Shown piece after piece: positions 1 to 8,096 of a stretch of DNA of 64,000 bases. Each line of letters starts with the position of its first letter. Within the stretch, counting starts at the first letter, position 1. Position numbers and translations under genes: made by a program. This DNA comes from Methanolapillus africanus (GTDB lineage: Archaea > Halobacteriota > Methanosarcinia > Methanosarcinales > Methanosarcinaceae): positions 147,701 through 211,700 of the forward strand of contig NZ_JAWDKD010000021.1 of assembly GCF_032714475.1 (NCBI RefSeq), written 5' to 3'. The notes under the pieces are model-generated. The model searched no databases. It had not been told where the DNA came from and saw nothing but the letters and a program-made list of their open reading frames with translations.

Positions 1-828
1 GTGACCACGTTTTGCGCGCCGCCGACCATCTACCGTTTCTTCATCAAAGAAGATCTTTCCCAATACAAATTCGGAACACTTCAATACTGTACCGTTGCCG
101 GCGAACCGCTCAACCCGGAAGTGTACGACAAATTCCTGCTCTATACCGGCCTCCCGCTCATGGAAGGTTACGGTCAAACCGAAATTATCGCCTCCATCTC
201 CACTTTCCCTTGGATCCAAGCCAAACCCGGCTCCATGGGAAAACCCGCACCCGGCTACGACGTCGTCCTCATTAACGTCGACGGCAAAGAATGCGACGTC
301 GGCGAAGAAGGCGAAATCGTGATTCGCGTCGGCAAAGACGCTGACAAATCCACCCCGAAAGACTTGCCGCCCGGATTTTTCGCCGGCTACAAGTACGACG
401 ACGAAAAAACCAAAGATTCCTGGCACGACGGTTTCTACCACACCGGCGACACCGCTTGGAAAGATGAGGACGGCTACTACTGGTTTGTCGGACGAACCGA
501 CGACATCATCAAGAGTTCCGGCTACAAAATCGGTCCGTTCGAAGTCGAAAGCGCGCTCATCCAGCACCCCGGCGTTCTCGAGTGCGCCATCACCGGCGTC
601 CCGGACCCGACCCGCGGCCAGGTTGTGAAAGCGACGATTGTTCTCACGAAAGATTACAAAGACAAAGCGTCCGACGCGCTTAAAAAAGAGCTTCAGGACC
701 ATGTCAAAAAGATCACCGCCCCATATAAGTACCCGCGTGTCATCGAATTCGTCGATGTTTTGCCGAAAACCATCAGCGGAAAAATCCGCCGTGTAGAAAT
801 TCGGGAACACGACAGTGAGAAAAAGTAA
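1..828 (+). CDS. acyl-CoA synthetase (AMP-forming), 3' part
   Basis: C-terminal 275 residues of an adenylate-forming acyl-CoA synthetase, which activates a carboxylic acid with ATP and transfers it to CoA in the cytoplasm. Visible motifs in order: EGYGQTE (about residues 55-61, motif A5), YHTGDTAW (about 145-152), GRTDDIIKSSGYKIGP (hinge and A8) and the closing PKTISGKIRR with the A10 lysine. The A3 P-loop-like region is missing because the gene enters from the left edge; the GTG at position 1 is not a credible start. The GYKIGPFEVESAL region resembles medium-chain/acetyl-type enzymes (ACSM-like), but substrate cannot be read from sequence. Ends in TAA. Confidence 0.9.
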   Translation: MTTFCAPPTIYRFFIKEDLSQYKFGTLQYCTVAGEPLNPEVYDKFLLYTGLPLMEGYGQTEIIASISTFPWIQAKPGSMGKPAPGYDVVLINVDGKECDVGEEGEIVIRVGKDADKSTPKDLPPGFFAGYKYDDEKTKDSWHDGFYHTGDTAWKDEDGYYWFVGRTDDIIKSSGYKIGPFEVESALIQHPGVLECAITGVPDPTRGQVVKATIVLTKDYKDKASDALKKELQDHVKKITAPYKYPRVIEFVDVLPKTISGKIRRVEIREHDSEKK

Positions 829-840
829 CCGAACGGTTGA

Positions 841-892
841 ATTTATCTCAAAGAATAAGATATAATTAAAACAAATTTAAAAAGTATTAAAT
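841..892 (+). repeat. 52-bp direct repeat, copy 1 (promoter-like)
   Basis: Nearly identical to 1419-1470; the only differences are a short block after ATTTATCTCAAA. It contains AGATATAATT, a plausible archaeal TATA element, and lies upstream of the 133-aa gene. It looks like a duplicated promoter region. Confidence 0.75.
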
Positions 893-905
893 AGAATCAT
901 AGATA

Positions 906-950
906 ACTCTGAATTGCTGCCGATGGCGGAAATTCAGAGTGTTCCTTTTT
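906..950 (+). promoter_or_regulatory. Hairpin with T-run (terminator or leader element)
   Basis: Perfect 10-bp stem ACTCTGAATT (906-915) / AATTCAGAGT (931-940), followed by TTCCTTTTTT. It could terminate the acyl-CoA synthetase transcript. Because it lies downstream of the promoter-like repeat, it could also act in the leader of the next gene. Confidence 0.6.
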
Positions 951-998
951 TGAATTATTCTAATTTCCCGCATCGGATCAAACAGATGAGGGATAAAT

Positions 999-1400
999 AT
1001 GGAAAAAAGAAGCCTACTGAAAGCTTTTTTGTTCGCGGTAGCGATAATGACGGCGTACCTGTCATTTGTTTTTATGATTTGTTATTTTGCCGCCGCCATT
1101 CTGGCAGCCGTACTCATCGCATTTTTGAATCCGTCCGATCTGCAGCCCACCATTACGGCATCCGTCTTGATTGCATTTTCAATCATTGCCGGATTGGATA
1201 TGCACCGGACGTTTAACGGAAAATGGTCGCCGGCAACATTTTTGATGTCTGTTGTTGTTTTCGCCGGACGGTTATCAAAATCAATATTTAATGGAAACAA
1301 AACATTTGACTATAAAATCAGCCGGCCGCCGGAAATAAAAAATGCGGTTTGGGGTTTTAGATCCGAGAAATTCCAAAAGGATCAAAACAATACATTATAA
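999..1400 (+). CDS. small membrane protein, unknown function
   Basis: 133 aa with two or three hydrophobic segments (roughly residues 8-30, 32-45 and 47-65) and a hydrophilic basic C-terminal tail. A GAGGG purine stretch about 8 nt upstream supports the ATG at 999. I do not recognise a family. It sits between the two copies of a 52-bp repeat (841-892 and 1419-1470), so gene plus promoter region look like an inserted or duplicated cassette. Ends in TAA. Confidence is moderate because there is no homology evidence, but length, start and membrane pattern are coherent. Confidence 0.6.
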   Translation: MEKRSLLKAFLFAVAIMTAYLSFVFMICYFAAAILAAVLIAFLNPSDLQPTITASVLIAFSIIAGLDMHRTFNGKWSPATFLMSVVVFAGRLSKSIFNGNKTFDYKISRPPEIKNAVWGFRSEKFQKDQNNTL

Positions 1401-1418
1401 ATCATCGCTTGTGATTGG

Positions 1419-1470
1419 ATTTATCTCAAAATATTAGATATAATTAAAACAAATTTAAAAAGTATTAAAT
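1419..1470 (+). repeat. 52-bp direct repeat, copy 2 (promoter-like)
   Basis: Second copy of the 841-892 repeat, 578 bp downstream, here placed upstream of the AlbA_2-type regulator gene. Confidence 0.75.
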
Positions 1471-1475
1471 GTAAG

Positions 1476-1516
1476 AACCCCGATTGTCCTATATCAGTTG
1501 ACATCGGGGTTTTAAA
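1476..1516 (+). promoter_or_regulatory. Hairpin abutting the start codon
   Basis: Perfect 9-bp stem AACCCCGAT (1476-1484) / ATCGGGGTT (1503-1511), running directly into TTAAAATGG with the ATG at 1517. The GGGG that could serve as a weak ribosome-binding site is buried in the stem, so the hairpin could gate translation. It may also terminate the preceding transcript. Confidence 0.55.
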
Positions 1517-3187
1517 ATGGTTTTATCGGAAAACGAAATCAAATCTCTTTTTTATTTTTTGCTGAAACAGCCTGAATCGGAAGTTTTCGAATTAAAGGAA
1601 GCAAAAAATGATTTTAATTTTGAAAAGCTCGGAAAATATTTTTCCGCTCTGTCGAATGAAGCAAATTTAAAAAAACAAGAATCCGGATGGCTCATTCTCG
1701 GCGTTCGGGATAAAAATCATGACGTTGTCGGCACCCGGTATTTGGAAAATTGTTTGAAACAAAACGAACTGAAACAAAGAATTTCCGAAAAAACCAATGA
1801 TGGAATGACATTTACGGAAATTTATGAATTCATAGAGAATGAAAAGAGGGTGCTGCTTCTTCAAGTTCCGGCCGCTTCTCCCGGAATCCCGACAAGTTTT
1901 GAAGGACATTTTTACGGCAGAAACGGTGAGTCACTCGGTCCCCTAAGCCTGTCGGAGTTAGAAAAAATACGCGCACAAATAATGCCGGATTGGAGCGCCG
2001 GCATTGTTCCGGAAGCAACATTGGAAGATTTGGATCCAAAAGCCATATCAAAAGCCCGGGAAAATTACAAAATTCGATATCCAAAAATTGCAGAAGAAGT
2101 AGATTCGTGGGATGACGCGACTTTTTTGAACAAAGCTAAAGTAACCGTCAAAGGAAAAATAACTCGGGCCGCTTTAATCCTTCTCGGGAATGAGGAATCG
2201 GATTATTATTTAAGTCCGGCTGATGTTAAAATTCGTTGGATTTTAAAAGATGCTGAAAACAGAGAAAAAGATTATGAAATCTTTTCAATACCGTTTTTAC
2301 TGTCAGCTGAGAAGACCTATTCAAAAATCAGAAACGTGAAATATCAACGTATGACCGGCGACACCATTTTTCCGGAAGAATTGTTAACTTATGAACCCTT
2401 TGTGATTCGAGAGGCTTTAAACAATTGCATTGCACACCAAGATTATCAAAAAGGCGCCCGAATCAATGTGGTTGAATTTGAAGACGGAAAATTAATATTT
2501 TCAAATTACGGCGATTTTATTCCGGGATCTGTGGAAAACGCCGTCAAAGAAAATTCACCGGAAGAATGCTATCGAAATCAATTTTTAGCAACCGCCATGC
2601 TGAATTTGAACATGGTCGAAACAGTTGGCGGCGGAATACGGAAAATGTTTGAGTTCCAACGTCAACGCTATTTCCCAATGCCGGAATATGAATTAAGTAA
2701 AAATAAAGTTCGAGTGACTATTACAGGTAAAATATTGGATGAAGAATTTGTTAAAGCCCTATTGACCAATTTAAATTTGAGTCTAGAAGACATTATAATA
2801 CTGGATAAAGTCCAAAAGAAAAAAATAATCAGCGACATGGAAGCTCGTCATTTGCGAAAATTAAATTTAATCAGCGGGCGAAAACCAAACTATTACATAT
2901 CATCAGAAATTATTTCAAAATCCAAAAATATTGATTTGAAAGCACAACATGTTCGACAACGCGGTTTCGATGACACATACTATGAAAATTTAATTTTGAA
3001 CTATTTGAATCAATATGGATCTGCAACAAAAATTGAAATTAACAACCTTCTTTTTGAAAAGCTTCCTGAAATCTATAATGAAACTCAAAAAAAGAATAAG
3101 ATCAAAAATTTGTTGAGTTCGTTGCGCCGCTCAAATTTAATCGTAAATAGTGGAACAAGATGCAAACCAAATTATGTCTTAAAATAA
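1517..3187 (+). CDS. AlbA_2/Schlafen-type ATP-binding regulator
   Basis: 556 aa. The N-terminal region (about 15-135) has the AlbA_2 (Schlafen-like putative DNA-binding) pattern, with FELKEAKNDF and the hydrophobic GWLILGV strand. The middle (about 285-375) matches the GHKL-type ATPase found in COG2865 proteins: EALNNCIAHQDY, then FSNYGDF and ETVGGGIRKMF. The C-terminal third contains winged-helix-like segments. Such proteins are annotated as putative transcriptional regulators and some occur near defence genes. The ATG at 1517 lies immediately after a hairpin, with no clear Shine-Dalgarno. Ends in TAA. Exact role unknown. Confidence 0.75.
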   Translation: MVLSENEIKSLFYFLLKQPESEVFELKEAKNDFNFEKLGKYFSALSNEANLKKQESGWLILGVRDKNHDVVGTRYLENCLKQNELKQRISEKTNDGMTFTEIYEFIENEKRVLLLQVPAASPGIPTSFEGHFYGRNGESLGPLSLSELEKIRAQIMPDWSAGIVPEATLEDLDPKAISKARENYKIRYPKIAEEVDSWDDATFLNKAKVTVKGKITRAALILLGNEESDYYLSPADVKIRWILKDAENREKDYEIFSIPFLLSAEKTYSKIRNVKYQRMTGDTIFPEELLTYEPFVIREALNNCIAHQDYQKGARINVVEFEDGKLIFSNYGDFIPGSVENAVKENSPEECYRNQFLATAMLNLNMVETVGGGIRKMFEFQRQRYFPMPEYELSKNKVRVTITGKILDEEFVKALLTNLNLSLEDIIILDKVQKKKIISDMEARHLRKLNLISGRKPNYYISSEIISKSKNIDLKAQHVRQRGFDDTYYENLILNYLNQYGSATKIEINNLLFEKLPEIYNETQKKNKIKNLLSSLRRSNLIVNSGTRCKPNYVLK

Positions 3188-3497
3188 ATGATTCATATAA
3201 AGTATAGAATGATGTTGGAAATATGATTAAAAGTTAGATAAATTATAGATAAATTATCGCACGATGTTGAAAAATAAATTTAATTATCTAAATTTAAATG
3301 AGATTAAATAAAATTATCAAAAAAATAGATAATAACATCGACCGGCAACTTAAATGAAAAAACGATCTAAAATTTGGCACGGCAGAACCGATAAAAACTA
3401 AAACATCATAAATATGAAAATGAATAAAAACTGAAAAACGAAAAGAAGTTAAGAAATGAGAAAAAACAAAAAAAGAGAAGTCAAAAGAGTAAAGAAC
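3188..3497. other. AT-rich gene-free stretch
   Basis: About 310 bp of very AT-rich DNA with repeated ATAAATTATAGATAA-like words between the AlbA_2 gene and the convergent rps6e gene. No gene or stable hairpin is visible. Confidence 0.6.
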
Positions 3498-3917
3498 TTA
3501 CTCTTCTGCAGCTGCAACTTCTGCCGGTGCTTCTTCGGGTTCGAGACCGAGGAGCTTTTCAACGGTGGCATCGCCGAAAACAGTCAATTTTGCGTTGACT
3601 TGGATGATTTCGTTGGAGATTTCGTTGCCGCGGATGAATTTTCTTCTTCTTTGACCGTTGATTTTCGGTGCAAAACCGACGCCGGTGGCGTCCAAAATTC
3701 TTCTCTTGGCCGGGCCCGGAAGGTCGGCGCGCATCACGAAGCCGCTTTTGTCGCAGCCGCCGGTGATTTTTAATTTGTAGCCCGGAAGGCCGACGAAGAG
3801 GGCATCCATTTCGGTACCGATTGTCTTTCCGACAATTGCTTTTTCTTTTGTTGCGTCAAAATCAATTTTGTATGATTTACCGGATCTCGGGTCAGCAAGG
3901 ACCATTTTAATTGCCAT
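3498..3917 (-). CDS. rps6e: 30S ribosomal protein eS6
   Basis: 139 aa, the usual size of archaeal eS6. It begins MAIKMVLADPRSGKSYK, with the family block LPGPAKRRILDATGVGF and the basic GQRRRKFIRGN segment. It has an acidic Ala/Glu tail. It is a small-subunit protein encoded next to aIF5B, as in many euryarchaea. A TATA-like element at 4053-4070 on the minus strand gives it its own promoter with a leader of roughly 110 nt. GGAG-type bases lie just upstream of the ATG at 3917. Confidence 0.95.
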   Translation of the reverse strand: MAIKMVLADPRSGKSYKIDFDATKEKAIVGKTIGTEMDALFVGLPGYKLKITGGCDKSGFVMRADLPGPAKRRILDATGVGFAPKINGQRRRKFIRGNEISNEIIQVNAKLTVFGDATVEKLLGLEPEEAPAEVAAAEE

Positions 3918-4052
3918 AAATATTCTCCTGATGAGTTAGAATTTGAATTAAAAAGTATAGGTGCGTAGGCCGCCGCCGTTAATTTTAATCGTTTCGTTTT
4001 TTCGAGTAACTTTTAGTCCGTCATCGTGTAAGGCTACCATAAAACCCGTTAT

Positions 4053-4070
4053 AGTTTATAAATCTTATTC
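4053..4070 (-). promoter_or_regulatory. TATA-box promoter of rps6e
   Basis: On the minus strand the sequence reads AAGATTTATAAACT, a good archaeal TATA element, about 140 bp upstream of the rps6e start. Confidence 0.55.
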
Positions 4071-4114
4071 GTGAACGCCGTATTTAAATGAAAAGTTGGA
4101 AAAAAATCGCCCAT

Positions 4115-4184
4115 GGTTTTTGAATGTGGTCTGCAAAAATGGTCGCCGTTATGCGCGCGCATGCCGCCCGCAAAAAAATAAAAA
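4115..4184 (+). repeat. GCGCGC-core dispersed element, copy A
   Basis: Contains GGTTTTTGAA, CAAAAATGGTCGCC, then GTTATGCGCGCGC (4148-4160), GCCGCCCGC and an A-rich end. It lies just downstream of the infB stop on the opposite strand. Same layout as the copy at 52184-52263. Confidence 0.8.
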
Positions 4185-4202
4185 GAGAATGGGAAAATGA
4201 AA

Positions 4203-5987
4203 TCATTTTCCCCAAAACGGCTTGTCTTTCCGGCGGATCGCCAAATATTTTTCAAGCGTTTCTTTTTCATCATTGGACAGCGTGTCAAAAATTTCAAATT
4301 CCAGCACTTTGGAGTCCTGCTCCGGAATGTGAACGTACAAGATGTCTTCTTCTTTGATTTGACGGCCGACGGTGGCACCGTCCAGCGCCATCGCGACTTC
4401 CATGCCGACGGTGGCTTTCGGAATCTTCTTGCCGTTGTTTTCAATGCCTTTGACGGTCCCGACAACGGTGCCGTCCGGCAGCATCACATCGGTGTTGTTT
4501 TTCACAACGCCGCCCAAAATACGGACGCCGACGACAGCCGGTTTGCTTTGCCGGAACACGCAGCCCGGTAAAATTTTAAACTGGCCGGGTTTGATAAGTG
4601 TGTCGGAACGCAGCTTTTCAAGCTCTTCTTCCTGCATTTTGACGAATTCTTTATAATCGTCTAAAATCCGGTAAATCACGTCGTTGGTGAAAACATGGAC
4701 ATCCGGCATCGTATCTAAAAGTTCAAATGCGTCCGGCGTTGTTTTGACATTGAACGCCAAAATAACGGAGTGCATCGGGTCGCCGATCGTCGACGCTTCC
4801 ATAATATCGCGTTTGGATACGTCGCCGACTTCCGCTTTGCGGATTTTGATGTCCGCTTTTCGGAATTCGTGAACCATGGCTTCCAAAGAACCGAGCGTAT
4901 CGGCTTTAATCATCACGCCGTCCGAATCGGTTTGAATTTGAACGTCGTCAATTTCCTTTTTCACTTTTTCAAGAACCGCCTCAAGCGTTTCCGGCGTCGC
5001 CAGAATTACCGGGGACCCGGCCAGCGCTTCTTCGATGCCCGGCGCCGAAATCTTAACACCGCAAGCCGCAACGGCTTTGGGCACTTGTTTGAATTTGCTT
5101 TCGTACCGGATTTCACTGAGCTCGCGCGGTTTTAAAAGGGCGCGGATCTTGGTTTCAATGGGTTCGCCCAAGCGGCCGACGACGATCGTGTCACCTTTTT
5201 TGAGCGTTCCGTCGTACAAAATCACGTCAATCGTAATTCCGAGACCTTTTTCTTCTTTGACTTCGAGAACCGTGCCGACGCCGGGACCGTTGACGTCGTA
5301 GTGCAGCGACGATTCTAAGAACCGCTGCGCCAGGCCCAACAAAACCATAAGAACGTCCGAGACGCCTTCGCCGGTCAGGCCGCTGATCGGAACGACGCCG
5401 AGCGTTTTTTGGAAATCGGTGACCCGGTCGTAGCGGTCGGCGCTGAAACCTTGTTCATAAAGACGGCCGACGACTTCGTAGAATTTGGATTCAAAAAGAG
5501 CTTGGGTTTCCGGTGTTTGTTTTTTGTAAGTCGATAAAAAGGATTCACCCTTGTGGGATTTCCAGCCGTAGAGTTTGTCGATTTTGTTGGTGACGACGAT
5601 GAACGGCGTTTTGAACCGTTTCAAAATGTTTAAACTTTCAATCGTCTGCGGCTTGAAGCCTTCGTTGATGTCAACGACCACAACCGCCAAATCGGCCAAA
5701 GAACCGCCGCGGCTGCGCAAGGTCGTAAACGCGTGGTGCCCCGGTGTGTCAATAAACAATAATCCGGGAACAATAAATTTGTCGCGCAAGCGTTTGTCGC
5801 CGCACCGTTCGACAATCACGTCAATCGGCACTTCCGTCGCGCCGATGTGCTGCGTAATCGCACCCGCCTCTCCTTTCACAATCGCCGTTCCCCGAATTTG
5901 GTCAAGCAGCGTCGTTTTTCCGTGATCGACGTGTCCCATCACACAAACAATCGGTGTTCTGAGATTGTTTTTCTCGTTCTCGCTCAT
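4203..5987 (-). CDS. infB: translation initiation factor aIF5B (IF-2)
   Basis: GTPase that promotes ribosomal subunit joining and initiator tRNA placement. With the start at 5987 the protein is 594 aa, normal for archaeal aIF5B. G1 GHVDHGKTTL is at residues 18-27, G3 DTPGHHAF follows, and G4 is TNKID; domains II-IV continue to the C-terminus, which ends in a helical segment. The ATG at 5987 is preferred over an in-frame GTG at 5996 because GGGTGA lies 7 nt upstream. It is flanked by ndk and rps6e in the conserved euryarchaeal order. Stop is TGA. Confidence 0.97.
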   Translation of the reverse strand: MSENEKNNLRTPIVCVMGHVDHGKTTLLDQIRGTAIVKGEAGAITQHIGATEVPIDVIVERCGDKRLRDKFIVPGLLFIDTPGHHAFTTLRSRGGSLADLAVVVVDINEGFKPQTIESLNILKRFKTPFIVVTNKIDKLYGWKSHKGESFLSTYKKQTPETQALFESKFYEVVGRLYEQGFSADRYDRVTDFQKTLGVVPISGLTGEGVSDVLMVLLGLAQRFLESSLHYDVNGPGVGTVLEVKEEKGLGITIDVILYDGTLKKGDTIVVGRLGEPIETKIRALLKPRELSEIRYESKFKQVPKAVAACGVKISAPGIEEALAGSPVILATPETLEAVLEKVKKEIDDVQIQTDSDGVMIKADTLGSLEAMVHEFRKADIKIRKAEVGDVSKRDIMEASTIGDPMHSVILAFNVKTTPDAFELLDTMPDVHVFTNDVIYRILDDYKEFVKMQEEELEKLRSDTLIKPGQFKILPGCVFRQSKPAVVGVRILGGVVKNNTDVMLPDGTVVGTVKGIENNGKKIPKATVGMEVAMALDGATVGRQIKEEDILYVHIPEQDSKVLEFEIFDTLSNDEKETLEKYLAIRRKDKPFWGK

Positions 5988-6197
5988 AAAAATCACCCAT
6001 CAAAATATAAAATATGAAAGTATGAAAATAATGACAATAATAAAATGAATTATAAAAGGGAATAAATGAAATGGATACAACCAAATATGAACGCCATTAT
6101 AAAAATATGTTTCCTCAATGATTGACTCGTTTTTCTGTTTTGACGCCGCTCGAAAAAGAGAGACCGTCAAAAACAAAGCATGAAAGCTCACGAGCGG

Positions 6198-6238
6198 TCA
6201 TCAAAAAAAAGAAACGAAGCCGGAAAAATTCCGGCCGA
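6198..6238 (-). terminator. Terminator downstream of ndk
   Basis: On the minus strand a GCCGGAA/TTCCGGC stem (6219-6235) with a 3-nt loop is followed by a long T-rich run. It lies between the ndk stop and the infB start. Confidence 0.65.
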
Positions 6239-6272
6239 TTATTTTTGTATTATTTTTATTTTTGAGTAAAGA

Positions 6273-6722
6273 TTACTCGTACAAGTAAGCATCGTCCGAG
6301 CGCTTGTATTCCAAGATTTTGTCGTTGCCGAAGTGGATTTTAATTTCGCGTTCGGCAGCTTCCAAAGAGTCGGAGGCGTGGACAATGTTGCGGCCGGTGT
6401 CCATGGCGAAATCGCCGCGGATGGTACCAAGTGCGGCTTCGGCCGGTTTGGTGGCGCCGTTGATCGCGCGCATGATCTTAATCGAATCGCGGCCTTCGAC
6501 CACAAGGGACAAAGACGGAGCGGATGTGATAAAAGACACAAGGCCCGGGAAAAACGGGCGTGCGGCGTGTTCGGCGTAGTGCTCTTTGGCTTTGGCTTCT
6601 TCCATCACGGCCAATTTCATGGCCACGACTTTGAGACCTTTTTTCTCAATGCGGGAGAGAACTTCTCCCATGAGGCCGCGGGCAACGCCGTCGGGTTTAA
6701 TCATAACGTAAGTGCGTTCCAT
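6273..6722 (-). CDS. ndk: nucleoside diphosphate kinase
   Basis: 149 aa, typical length. Transfers the gamma phosphate from ATP to NDPs through a phosphohistidine. Begins MERTYVMIKPDGVARG; the active-site region NIVHASDS contains the catalytic His. It follows rpl24e with a short gap in the conserved translation-gene order rpl7ae-rps28e-rpl24e-ndk. A terminator-like hairpin lies past its 3' end. Confidence 0.97.
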   Translation of the reverse strand: MERTYVMIKPDGVARGLMGEVLSRIEKKGLKVVAMKLAVMEEAKAKEHYAEHAARPFFPGLVSFITSAPSLSLVVEGRDSIKIMRAINGATKPAEAALGTIRGDFAMDTGRNIVHASDSLEAAEREIKIHFGNDKILEYKRSDDAYLYE

Positions 6723-6734
6723 GATAATCCCTGC

Positions 6735-6923
6735 TTACTTTCTCTTTTGTTCAGCGCGTCCTTTTTCGGTCCAGATGGTTTTTCTCGGAAGTCTGCCGAG
6801 GTCCAAATTGTTCTGGCACTTGGAGGAGCATAAGTAAAACGCAGAGCCATCTTTCTTAACATAAAGACGTCCGGTTCCGAGTTCGATCATTTTTCCGCAA
6901 AAGCTGCATTTTTTCTGATCCAT
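6735..6923 (-). CDS. rpl24e: 50S ribosomal protein eL24
   Basis: 62 aa when started at the ATG at 6923, with GGTGA six bases upstream; an in-frame GTG lies at 6932. It opens MDQKKCSFCGKMIELGTG and has a second Cys pair in YLCSSKCQNNL, forming the C2C2 zinc-binding site of eL24, followed by the basic KTIWTEKGR tail. Its Shine-Dalgarno overlaps the rps28e stop, so translation is probably coupled. Confidence 0.95.
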   Translation of the reverse strand: MDQKKCSFCGKMIELGTGRLYVKKDGSAFYLCSSKCQNNLDLGRLPRKTIWTEKGRAEQKRK

Positions 6924-6934
6924 TGCAATCACCG

Positions 6935-7156
6935 TTATCTCATTGTTAATTTCTTGGCTTCACGAGATGTTTCAATCAACATCAAGATGTCGCCGAGTCT
7001 GACGGGTCCCACACAGTTTCTTGTGATGACGCGTCCTTTGTCGCGGCCTTCCAAAATTTTGCATTGGATTTGCTTGGCCTCACCATGCATACCGGTGTTT
7101 CCGATGATTTCAATCACTTCGGCCGGAAATCCGTTTGAGTTGTTTTCGTCTGCCAT
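6935..7156 (-). CDS. rps28e: 30S ribosomal protein eS28
   Basis: 73 aa. Family features include EVIEIIGNTGMHGEA and the closing GDILMLIETSREAKK block. It lies between rpl7ae and rpl24e in one minus-strand operon. The start has a GGAGA purine stretch upstream. Confidence 0.96.
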   Translation of the reverse strand: MADENNSNGFPAEVIEIIGNTGMHGEAKQIQCKILEGRDKGRVITRNCVGPVRLGDILMLIETSREAKKLTMR

Positions 7157-7189
7157 AATTTTTTCTCTCCTGATCAGTTATTGATAGAA

Positions 7190-7552
7190 TTAGTTCTTGA
7201 GAGCGGCAAGTTTGGAGGCGAGGTCGGACAACATTTCGCCGGCTTTACCGGCATCGGTCACCGCGACGGCAGCGCAGCCGACGGAAAGACCGCATGCGGC
7301 GCCGAGCTCTTTTTGCTCGTTAACAAAAATGTAGGAAGCCCCTTTCTCTTCACAGAGAGGACCGAGGTGGGCAATGATTTCGGCCGGTTCAACGTTCTTC
7401 GCAATGACGACGAGTTTGGCGGTGCCGCGCTCAATTGTCTTTGTGGCTTCGTTGGTGCCTTTTTTAATTTTGCCGCTGTCTCTTGCGGTTTCAACAACAT
7501 CAAGAGCGATCTTTTGAAGTTCTTCGGGTGCATCTGTAGCGAATTTTGCCAT
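7190..7552 (-). CDS. rpl7ae: 50S ribosomal protein eL8 / K-turn-binding L7Ae
   Basis: 120 aa from the ATG at 7552, which has GGAG upstream; an upstream in-frame TTG is ignored. Contains the L7Ae RNA-binding block GTNEATKTIERG and the AEPAEI/HLGPLCEEK-like region. Besides the ribosome, archaeal L7Ae binds kink-turns in box C/D and H/ACA guide RNAs and in RNase P. It is the first gene of the translation operon, driven from a TATA element near 7731-7746 with a leader of roughly 150 nt. Confidence 0.96.
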   Translation of the reverse strand: MAKFATDAPEELQKIALDVVETARDSGKIKKGTNEATKTIERGTAKLVVIAKNVEPAEIIAHLGPLCEEKGASYIFVNEQKELGAACGLSVGCAAVAVTDAGKAGEMLSDLASKLAALKN

Positions 7553-7730
7553 ATAAATCAATCTCCTTCAAGTCTGACGATACTGATTTGATCAGCGTCA
7601 AACTTTCATTATTCATAGTTGTTTTATGACTCGCTTGAAAAATAATCAGAATCAGTTTTTAATTAAAATGATTTAAAAAATGATTTTCAGGTCAAGTCTG
7701 AGTTTAAAACAGACCATAGAGGCAAATATA

Positions 7731-7746
7731 GCTTATAAACCTTTTT
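7731..7746 (-). promoter_or_regulatory. BRE/TATA promoter of the rpl7ae operon
   Basis: Minus strand reads AAAAAGGTTTATAAGC, a purine-rich BRE followed by a TATA box, about 180 bp upstream of the rpl7ae start. Confidence 0.6.
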
Positions 7747-7818
7747 ATGCGATTTTTGACGGCGATTCTATTGGATTCTAAAGACCGTTTTCTTTTTTGT
7801 TTTTATTTTGACAAAGAC

Positions 7819-7853
7819 CGGCGTCCGGGATAACGCGCGCGAACGGCGGCGAT
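7819..7853 (+). repeat. GCGCGC-core dispersed element, copy B
   Basis: GGGATAACGCGCGCG followed by AACGGCGGCG. It lies in the roughly 500-bp divergent region between rpl7ae and the first chelatase gene. Flanks are less conserved than in other copies. The rest of 7562-8058 is AT-rich with no gene seen. Confidence 0.6.
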
Positions 7854-8058
7854 GAAAGACAATGCGGCAACCTATATTATTCAATTGTTATCTTAATAGA
7901 TGATATATGTTATTCAAAAAAATAGCCTTTTATTCGTTGTCGCTGATTAAAGAAACTTAATTTGATTTGCAAAATTGAAGAAAAGCAGGTCAAGACCGTT
8001 AAAAACAAATTGGATTGATTAAAATTAATGATATTTTAACCGATTATTAATATTTTTT

Positions 8059-8070
8059 AATTTATAAATG
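8059..8070 (+). promoter_or_regulatory. TATA box of the first CobN-like gene
   Basis: AATTTATAAATG about 30 nt upstream of the GTG/ATG start pair, implying a very short leader. Confidence 0.55.
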
Positions 8071-8096
8071 ACATTCATAAAAAATAAGTGAGAACT

